From NCBI GenBank assembly GCA_934630485.1, contig CAKTWD010000093.1, positions 1-6,034 on the forward strand: a stretch of 6,034 nucleotides of DNA, in the 5' to 3' direction. Origin of the DNA: an uncultured Eggerthellaceae bacterium (lineage in GTDB: Bacteria > Actinomycetota > Coriobacteriia > Coriobacteriales > Eggerthellaceae). The notes under the pieces were generated by a model, which worked only from the letters and a program-made list of their open reading frames with translations, did no database searches and had not been told where the DNA came from. Below, piece after piece: positions 1-4,502 of this stretch. The position numbers and the translations under genes were made by a program. The first letter of the stretch is position 1, and the number at the start of each line of letters is the position of its first letter.

Positions 1-2
1 AG

Positions 3-641
3 GTTGAGGAAAACGCGCATCATACTATTCAGTATCGCAAGCTCATCCCTCATGACAAAGTTGTGACCTGGGACGATCTTTCCCAACCGAAAATCGACCA
101 GTACCTCATGATCCACAGCATGCTTTATCGCACCAGTGTTGTGCGCGAAAGCGGTCTGGTGCTTCCCGAGGGCGAGTCGTACATGGACAGCCTCCTTATG
201 CTTAAGCCGTTGCGTTTCGTGAAAACGCTGTACTATCACGACTGCGATCTGTATTGGTACACCATCGGTCGCGAGGGGCAATCGGTTGAGCCCGCCGTGC
301 TGAAGAAGCACATCAACGAGCAGATTCACGCAACGCATCTTGCCATTGATGGTTTCGACTACGCCGGACTGCAAGCTATTAGCCCGCGCCTTGCTAGCTG
401 CAGCTTGCGCTACCTCTCGGCGATGATGACTGTTTCGTCCATTCATTTGTTCCAGATAAACACCCCCGAGTCCATCGCCGCCAACGATGAGCTGTGGGCG
501 TATCTGAAATCAACCGATCCCGTTTTGTACCGAAGGCTTCACGCCACCTTCGCTGGACTTGTTTACAGGAAGACGGCATTTGGTCGCGCAGTCGCGAAGT
601 TCGGCTACAACGTTGGTGCTAAGATCTTCAAGTACGCGTAA
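3..641 (+). CDS. Glycosyltransferase family 2, C-terminal part (5' end outside window)
   Basis: The reading frame is open from the first bases of the window to TAA at 639-641, giving 212 residues. The internal GTG at 63 is not a credible start because homologous-looking sequence continues upstream of it. What is seen: a segment with a 'YRTSVVRESGL' element, an acidic 'EGESYMDSLLML' stretch, then 'YYHDCDLYWYTIGREGQSV'. This order (acceptor-side Asp region, aromatic strand, then R-x-GQSV) is typical of the C-terminal half of GT2 (GT-A fold) polysaccharide glycosyltransferases. The N-terminal nucleotide-sugar half with its DxD motif lies outside the window. The tail is basic and aromatic without a clear membrane helix, so the enzyme probably works at the cytoplasmic face of the membrane. 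The next gene begins 23 bases later on the same strand, which suggests an operon for an envelope glycan. The donor and acceptor sugars cannot be inferred. Confidence 0.75.
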   Translation, partial: VEENAHHTIQYRKLIPHDKVVTWDDLSQPKIDQYLMIHSMLYRTSVVRESGLVLPEGESYMDSLLMLKPLRFVKTLYYHDCDLYWYTIGREGQSVEPAVLKKHINEQIHATHLAIDGFDYAGLQAISPRLASCSLRYLSAMMTVSSIHLFQINTPESIAANDELWAYLKSTDPVLYRRLHATFAGLVYRKTAFGRAVAKFGYNVGAKIFKYA

Positions 642-664
642 CGCGCCGTCGATTAGAAGCAGAC

Positions 665-1798
665 ATGCCCGATTCCAATCAGAAAAAGACAGAGGACGTC
701 CTTCTAGAGCCCAATCTCTTGAACGAGATCGCGCCCGAGACGGCTATGGAGCGTCCCCATGTGAAGGGTCGTTTCCTGAACATGGTGCTGTGTATTTTCG
801 CCTTCGGCATGCTGATTGGCTACTTGGTGTTCGCCGGCGAAGGCGAGGACCTTGCCGACGCGCTTTCCACCATGCAGTGGCAATGGTTGCTGCTGAGCGT
901 GGCCATGGTGGTTGGCTACTGGGTGCTTGAATCTGTGTGCATGCAGGTTTTCTCGTCCGACACGTTCCCCAAGTTCAAGTTCTCGAAAACGTTCACTTGC
1001 ACGGTTATCGGTCAATACTTCAACTGCATTACCCCACTGTCCAGCGGCGGTCAGCCCTTCCAGGCGTACTATTACAGCCGCTTCGGCATGCCGCTTTCCA
1101 AGAGCATGCCCATGCTGCTGTGCCGTTTCGTCACGTACCAGGTTGCAACTAGCACGTTTTGCGCGCTCGTGCTTTTGTTCCGCTTCCATTACTTCATGGA
1201 CGAGAACCCGGCGCTTATGGTGTTGGTTGTCATCGGGTTCATTGGCGGATTGGGTTTGCTGACCATGCTGCTGGCCGTTGCATTTTGGCGCAGCGGCATT
1301 CTGAAGCTGGTACGTTTCGGGTTCAATCTTGGTGCGAAATTGCACATCGTGAAAGATCCCGAGATCAAGATCGTCGAGACCACCAAGACCATCGACGACG
1401 CCTACGCCGAAATGCATTACCTGTTCAAGAAACCGAAGCTGTTCTTCAAAAGCATGGGCGTCACGTTCTTTCAGCTGCTTGAGTACTTCACCATCAGTTA
1501 CGTCATCATGCGCGGTCTTGGCTGCAACGGCGATTACCTCACCGTTATCTCATGCCAGGCGTTCGTGTACATGATCTCGTCGTTCGTTCCCACGCCAGGC
1601 GCCATGGGCGCTGCCGAAACCAGCTACGCGCTGTTCTTCGGCGCCATCTATCCGAATGCATCTTTGGTTGCCCTCTCCACGTTCATTTGGCGTTTCTTGA
1701 CGTTTTATTTCCCCATTGTTGTGGGCATGCTTGTCACGCTGACGGTGAACAGGCGTGAGAAGGCCGGTCAGGCCAGCAGTTTCAGCGTTATCAAATAG
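665..1798 (+). CDS. Flippase-like integral membrane protein, lysylphosphatidylglycerol synthase TM family (UPF0104)
   Basis: This 377-residue protein has about 35 hydrophilic residues, then a series of hydrophobic helices (roughly 37-57, 73-95, 149-173, 184-208, 264-284, 292-311 and 336-361). Two conserved family signatures are visible: 'ITPLSSGGQPFQAYY' at 122-136 and 'FVPTPGAMGAAE' at 307-318, the latter being the P-x-PGxxGxxE motif of the lysylphosphatidylglycerol synthase transmembrane (LPG_synthase_TM) family. The length fits stand-alone members. The cytosolic aminoacyl-transferase domain of MprF is absent, so lipid lysinylation is not expected. Known stand-alone relatives are thought to flip or transport lipid-linked substrates, and many sit beside glycosyltransferases, as here. 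Inference: it helps move a lipid-linked glycan or lipid across the membrane for the upstream pathway. The ATG start at 665 has only a weak purine-rich ribosome site (AGAAGCAG), consistent with translation from an operon message. Family assignment is confident; substrate is unknown. Confidence 0.86.
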   Translation: MPDSNQKKTEDVLLEPNLLNEIAPETAMERPHVKGRFLNMVLCIFAFGMLIGYLVFAGEGEDLADALSTMQWQWLLLSVAMVVGYWVLESVCMQVFSSDTFPKFKFSKTFTCTVIGQYFNCITPLSSGGQPFQAYYYSRFGMPLSKSMPMLLCRFVTYQVATSTFCALVLLFRFHYFMDENPALMVLVVIGFIGGLGLLTMLLAVAFWRSGILKLVRFGFNLGAKLHIVKDPEIKIVETTKTIDDAYAEMHYLFKKPKLFFKSMGVTFFQLLEYFTISYVIMRGLGCNGDYLTVISCQAFVYMISSFVPTPGAMGAAETSYALFFGAIYPNASLVALSTFIWRFLTFYFPIVVGMLVTLTVNRREKAGQASSFSVIK

Positions 1799-1835
1799 CG
1801 GCTTTTCGCCTCGTCGGGAGTGGCGGGCAGTTCCG

Positions 1836-3506
1836 CTACGAGATGAGCGCTAGCAGATCGGACATCGAGTTCACCGTGCCGCCGGGTCTTACGATCTCGC
1901 CGTCATTCACGATTAGGCACGGCACGCTCATGATGTTGTAGCGCTCCTGCAGGGCAGGGAAGTGCGCAATATCGTAGATCTCGGCGGTAACGTTGCCGTT
2001 CAGCGAGGCAACCTGCTCGACCGGGATGATGGTGTTGCGGCAGCGAAGGCAGTCAAGGCCCGCAGCAACCTGCAGGCGCATGGGGCCTTCGATGCTCAAG
2101 ATGCGCTGCTTGTCCGCTTCATCTAATGAATCGCTTTTATTTGCGGCGCTGATCAGGCTCTCAACGAAGGGGTCGAACTCGTGTCCAAGGGGTGCGCCGT
2201 GGAACGCAAGTCCTGTCCAAGCGCCGTCTTCGCGGCAGATGTCGATGCGTGGAAGCGTCTGGGCTGAAGGGCTCTCTTCCATCTCAACGGCGATGGGGTC
2301 GAAACAGGCGTCTAGCTCGTTCATTAATTCGCGGAGCCTTTTCGAAACCGGGCGCTCGTCCAGTGAGACCTTGAGCACCAGTTTGGCTTTCATCTGCTGG
2401 GCGGCACGGGCAAGGATTTCGCGCATTTCTGCCGTAAGCAGGCTGTTCTCGGCATCGTCGGAACCTGCTGCAGTTTGGCGCACGGATGCCGCAACGGAGG
2501 TAGCGCGCTCGTTCTTCGGCGGTTGCTCCGGCGTGATGCCCGTTGTCTTGCGCGCATTCTCAAGGAATCGCTCTAGCTGGGTGGCGCAAGCGGCTGCCTG
2601 ACCGACGGCGGTTGCCACCTGGCGAAGTTCCTTTCTGCATACGTCGCCTGCCGCGAAAAGGCCGGGGCACGACGTTTCTGAGCGCTCGTTCACTAGCAAG
2701 GAGCCGTCCTCGTCGCATTCCGCCAAGCCTTTGATCAGCGTGGTTGCGGGTTTTCTTCCTGCTAGCACGAACACGCCGAACGATTCATCGGGGTTTTCGG
2801 GGCGCCAGGTTTCGCGGCCTTTGGTGATGGTGTCTTCCAGCACAGCAGCGCGGATGGCGGTGTCGCCTGTGATACGCGTGACGCGCGTGCTGGGGAAGAC
2901 CTCGATCTTCGGGTGTTTCCAGGTTGCTTCGGCAAGCGACTTCGCGCAGCTGAAGTCGCCTTTTCGCATGATAACGGTGACCTTCTTGGCGTATTTTGCC
3001 AGGAAGATAGATTCCTCGGCAGCCTGGTAGCCGCCGCCGATAACCAGTACTTCCTTCCCAGCGAACAGGGCACCATCGCAAGTTGCGCAGTATGAGACGC
3101 CGCGGCCCACGAAATCGTCTTCGCCGCCGAATCCGATGCGGCGGGGAGCCGCGCCAGTTGCCAAAAGAACGGCAAGGCAATGGATGTCGCCCTTATCGGT
3201 ATGAACCGTTTTCACTGGCTCGTTCATGTCGAGTGCGGTTGCCTTGGCGATAAGGAGCTCTGCGCCGAATGATGCGGCTTGATCGAACATGGTGCGTGCG
3301 AGCTGCTCGCCCGACACGTTAGCGATGCCGGGGTAGTTGGCGATTTCGGTTGTGGTTGCCATTTGGCCGCCGAAACGCTCCTTCTCAATGACCAGTACGC
3401 GATAGCGTGCGCGGCCTAGATAGATCGCCGCCGTCAGTCCAGCGGGTCCGCCGCCGATAATCGCCACGTCGTAAACGCTCTCGTTGCTGTTGCTAGGCTG
3501 GGTCAT
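1836..3506 (-). CDS. Thioredoxin reductase-like flavoprotein with C-terminal AhpF-type double thioredoxin fold (AhpF homologue)
   Basis: This is a 556-residue FAD and NAD(P)H disulfide oxidoreductase. The N-terminal module (about 10-318) is thioredoxin-reductase-like: FAD site GGGPAG (18-23), 'FGGQM' (45-49), redox-active CATC (140-143), nucleotide-binding GGGYQAAE (157-164) and the second FAD motif GLFAAGD (282-288). The HRRxxFRA stretch that binds NADPH phosphate in TrxB reads MRKGDFSCA, so cofactor preference is uncertain. A polar linker (about 320-355) leads to a module like the N-terminal domain of E. coli AhpF. Its first thioredoxin fold lacks a CxxC but has 'FHGAPLGHEF' (435-444), matching AhpF 'FAGSPLGHEF'. 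Its second fold has CLRC (486-489) and the cis-proline 'MSVPC' (526-530). The domain order is thus reversed relative to AhpF, as in the AhpF-homologue family I recall as TIGR03143, often found near ahpC. Likely role: cytoplasmic electron supply to a peroxiredoxin. The ATG at 3506 follows AAAGGGCGG. It is divergent from perR; no ahpC lies in the window. Confidence 0.92.
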   Translation of the reverse strand: MTQPSNSNESVYDVAIIGGGPAGLTAAIYLGRARYRVLVIEKERFGGQMATTTEIANYPGIANVSGEQLARTMFDQAASFGAELLIAKATALDMNEPVKTVHTDKGDIHCLAVLLATGAAPRRIGFGGEDDFVGRGVSYCATCDGALFAGKEVLVIGGGYQAAEESIFLAKYAKKVTVIMRKGDFSCAKSLAEATWKHPKIEVFPSTRVTRITGDTAIRAAVLEDTITKGRETWRPENPDESFGVFVLAGRKPATTLIKGLAECDEDGSLLVNERSETSCPGLFAAGDVCRKELRQVATAVGQAAACATQLERFLENARKTTGITPEQPPKNERATSVAASVRQTAAGSDDAENSLLTAEMREILARAAQQMKAKLVLKVSLDERPVSKRLRELMNELDACFDPIAVEMEESPSAQTLPRIDICREDGAWTGLAFHGAPLGHEFDPFVESLISAANKSDSLDEADKQRILSIEGPMRLQVAAGLDCLRCRNTIIPVEQVASLNGNVTAEIYDIAHFPALQERYNIMSVPCLIVNDGEIVRPGGTVNSMSDLLALIS

Positions 3507-3511
3507 CGTGT

Positions 3512-3520
3512 CCGCCCTTT
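3512..3520 (-). promoter_or_regulatory. Ribosome binding site of the AhpF-like flavoprotein gene
   Basis: On the minus strand AAAGGGCGG ends five bases before the ATG at 3506. It fixes this ATG as the start, and the predicted protein reaches its FAD motif 17 residues later, the usual distance in this family. Confidence 0.6.
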
Positions 3521-3539
3521 CGGTCGTGTAGTTGAGGGA

Positions 3540-3548
3540 AGTTTAGCA
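3540..3548 (-). promoter_or_regulatory. Candidate extended -10 promoter of the AhpF-like flavoprotein gene
   Basis: Read on the minus strand this is TGCTAAACT: a TG extension followed by TAAACT, a four-of-six match to TATAAT. It would place the transcript start about 25-30 bases before the ATG. No convincing -35 box sits at the proper spacing, so the call rests on the extended -10 alone. Confidence 0.3.
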
Positions 3549-3565
3549 TGGTCGCCGAGTCATTT

Positions 3566-3644
3566 GGCGGGTTGATGGATTTGCGAGAGAAAGTGCCGCG
3601 CCCCTTGTCTGAGCAGTGTTGGGCGCCTGTTGGATTAACCCGCC
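3566..3644. repeat. Nested inverted repeats in the divergent intergenic region
   Basis: The outer arms are GGCGGGTT (3566-3573) and AACCCGCC (3637-3644), a perfect 8-base match with partial matching continuing inward. The inner arms are GCGCCC (3598-3603) and GGGCGC (3621-3626), perfect over 6 bases with a 17-base loop. They lie upstream of both divergent promoters, so they are not leader hairpins of either gene. No T-run follows either stem, so a terminator is unlikely. Possible roles are a regulator site or a structured transcript, but chance pairing in GC-rich DNA cannot be excluded. Confidence 0.35.
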
Positions 3645-3693
3645 CCGTTCGCCTGCGTAGTTGCACTCGGGTATCTTTCTTTACTAAGAACAA

Positions 3694-3721
3694 TTCCCAT
3701 TACTGACAAATTTGCTATACT
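3694..3721 (+). promoter_or_regulatory. Candidate perR promoter
   Basis: TTCCCA (3694-3699, four of six against TTGACA) and TATACT (3716-3721, five of six against TATAAT) are separated by 16 bases. The surrounding stretch is the most AT-rich part of the intergenic region. Transcription would begin near 3728, leaving a leader of about 60 bases before the ATG at 3789. Confidence 0.5.
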
Positions 3722-3731
3722 GCGTAGTAAT
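3699..3731. promoter_or_regulatory. Dyad around the perR -10 box, candidate PerR operator
   Basis: Perfect arms ATTACT (3699-3704) and AGTAAT (3726-3731) flank the -10 element. Between them lies a small perfect palindrome, CAAATTTG (3707-3714). PerR proteins commonly repress their own genes through AT-rich dyads over the promoter. This site is AT-rich and well placed for that, but it is not a close match to the Bacillus PerR box, so the assignment is inference. Confidence 0.35.
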
Positions 3732-3772
3732 CAACGATGGCTCCGCAGCTTGCTGTCTTGCCGTCGGCATGG

Positions 3773-3781
3773 AAAGGAAGG
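3773..3781 (+). promoter_or_regulatory. Ribosome binding site of perR
   Basis: AAAGGAAGG ends seven bases before the ATG at 3789. This site decides the start: the alternative in-frame TTG at 3750 lacks such a sequence and would add 13 residues (MLSCRRHGKEGTL) foreign to the family. Confidence 0.7.
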
Positions 3782-3788
3782 CACGCTC

Positions 3789-4166
3789 ATGGTTCTTCGT
3801 CGAAACACGCACCAGCGCGAACTGGTGTTGAACGCAGTCAAATCGCTTCACAACCACCCGAATGCCAACCAGGTCTTCGAATACGTTCACGAGCGCGACC
3901 CCAAGGTCAGCATGGGCACGGTGTACCGCAACTTGAATCTGCTTGCCGAAAGCGGCGAGATCCTATCAGTTCAGGCGCCCGGTGGAAATCATTACGATTT
4001 CCGAACCGACGATCATAGTCATGTCGTTTGCACTAACTGCGGTTGCATGGCCGATGCCATCATGGACTACGATTCCTCACTTGACGAAATCGCTCAACGG
4101 GAATCGGGTTATCAGGTTTCGGGACACTTCGTCGTGTTCGAGGGATTGTGCCCCGACTGCCAGTAG
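3789..4166 (+). CDS. perR: Fur-family peroxide-responsive repressor PerR
   Basis: This 125-residue protein has the normal Fur/PerR layout: an N-terminal winged helix with recognition region 'SMGTVYRNLNLLAESGEI' (41-58), then a dimerisation and metal domain. Structural zinc ligands are the two pairs C81/C84 and C121/C124, the latter at the very C-terminus. Lined up with Bacillus subtilis PerR, the regulatory iron or manganese site is complete: H23 (PerR H37), D70 (D85), H76 (H91), H78 (H93) and D89 (D104). The two aspartates are the residues that distinguish PerR from Fur, which usually has glutamates there, so peroxide sensing by metal-catalysed histidine oxidation is the best reading. It would act as a cytoplasmic DNA-binding repressor, released by peroxide. 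It is divergent from the AhpF-like flavoprotein, a natural target, and its own promoter carries a dyad. Codons such as CTA and TCA are used, unlike the ASST-like gene downstream. A strong terminator follows. Confidence 0.92.
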   Translation: MVLRRNTHQRELVLNAVKSLHNHPNANQVFEYVHERDPKVSMGTVYRNLNLLAESGEILSVQAPGGNHYDFRTDDHSHVVCTNCGCMADAIMDYDSSLDEIAQRESGYQVSGHFVVFEGLCPDCQ

Positions 4167-4195
4167 TGCTTCGCATAATTGCAGGTCAATCAACT

Positions 4196-4231
4196 GAAAC
4201 GCCAGGCCGAATCGACCTGGCGTTTCTTTTT
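4196..4231 (+). terminator. Rho-independent terminator of perR
   Basis: Arms GAAACGCCAGG (4196-4206) and CCTGGCGTTTC (4216-4226) pair perfectly over 11 bases around a 9-base loop and run into a T-rich tail (4223-4230). It begins 30 bases after the perR stop and isolates perR from the ASST-like gene. The A-rich 5' side lets it work weakly in reverse, but no minus-strand gene arrives there. Confidence 0.9.
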
Positions 4232-4373
4232 CATCAACCTATATATATGTGAGGATGAATTGAAAACCAGGCGAACCGGCGGCGTTGAAGCGTTGGATTC
4301 GGCAGGGTTTCGGCTAGATTCCTTAGCCTCGACAAAGCATGTCTGCCAGATATTGCAAATCGATTATTCCTAT

Positions 4374-4394
4374 GATGGCGGCTGCACTGCCATC
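4374..4394. repeat. Dyad GATGGC-N9-GCCATC upstream of the ASST-like promoter
   Basis: Perfect 6-base arms at 4374-4379 and 4389-4394 are separated by nine bases. A direct repeat CCTATGA occurs at 4369-4375 and 4402-4408, either side of the dyad. The centre lies about 56 bases before the transcript start predicted from the -10 box at 4429, a common place for an activator site. It could also be chance. Confidence 0.3.
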
Positions 4395-4428
4395 GGTTAT
4401 CCCTATGAAAAATACGATTTGGCTCGAG

Positions 4429-4434
4429 TATGAT
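4429..4434 (+). promoter_or_regulatory. Candidate -10 box of the ASST-like gene
   Basis: TATGAT matches TATAAT in five of six positions. At the usual spacing the -35 region (around 4406-4411) is poor, which would suit an activator-dependent promoter. It would give a leader of roughly 60 bases. Confidence 0.35.
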
Positions 4435-4447
4435 TGAGGGGTAATGG

Positions 4448-4466
4448 GCGGTGGAGAGTCCACCGC
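4448..4466. promoter_or_regulatory. Perfect 19-base palindrome in the ASST-like leader, candidate operator or hairpin
   Basis: GCGGTGGA (4448-4455) and TCCACCGC (4459-4466) are perfect inverted arms around GAG. No T-run follows, so it is not a terminator. It lies just downstream of the candidate -10 box and 36 bases before the ATG at 4503. In DNA it would suit a dimeric repressor; in RNA it would form a tight 8-base-pair hairpin near the 5' end of the message, which could stabilise it. Confidence 0.5.
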
Positions 4467-4484
4467 AACAATATTAATCGCTTT

Positions 4485-4496
4485 AGGGAAAGGGAG
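4485..4496 (+). promoter_or_regulatory. Ribosome binding site of the ASST-like gene
   Basis: The purine run AGGGAAAGGGAG ends six bases before the ATG at 4503. It supports this start over the upstream in-frame TTG at 4434, which would read through the palindrome and add a basic, unstructured-looking stretch of 23 residues. Confidence 0.65.
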
Positions 4497-4502
4497 TGCA
4501 CT

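Larger units (their letters stand above)
4167..4502. other. Intergenic region between perR and the ASST-like gene (336 bases)
   Basis: The first 65 bases hold the perR terminator. An AT-rich patch (about 4238-4262) follows. The rest contains a dyad at 4374-4394, a candidate -10 box at 4429-4434, a perfect palindrome at 4448-4466 and the ribosome site at 4485-4496. Short open frames here (for example an ATG frame at 4339-4437 of 32 codons) lack ribosome sites and recognisable motifs and are not called genes. No tRNA or known riboswitch is apparent. Confidence 0.6.

Noticed and set aside
63..641. GTG at 63 as the true start of the first gene
   Set aside because: The same frame is open to the window edge, no ribosome site precedes the GTG, and a GT2 enzyme needs its N-terminal nucleotide-binding half.
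704..1417. A 237-codon minus-strand open frame inside the flippase-like gene
   Set aside because: It is also codon-aligned with the sense gene, His- and Gln-rich and without motifs. The sense frame has membrane helices and family signatures.
1797..1837. AGCGG/CCGCT inverted repeat between the convergent flippase-like and flavoprotein genes, as a shared terminator
   Set aside because: The arms are only 5 bases with a loop of about 31 bases and no T-run on either strand; too weak to call.
1993..2601. A 202-codon plus-strand open frame inside the flavoprotein gene
   Set aside because: The translation is Ser- and Arg-rich with no recognisable domain, and it lies opposite the conserved AhpF-like module.
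3750..3788. Upstream TTG start for perR
   Set aside because: There is no ribosome site before it, the added residues are not family-like, and a strong AAAGGAAGG precedes the ATG at 3789.
4179..4433. An 84-codon open frame in the perR to ASST-like gap
   Set aside because: It runs through the perR terminator hairpin and has no credible ribosome site or motif.
4434..4502. Upstream TTG start for the ASST-like gene
   Set aside because: It would translate through the palindrome, adds an Arg- and Asn-rich tail, and lacks a ribosome site, while the ATG at 4503 has a good one.
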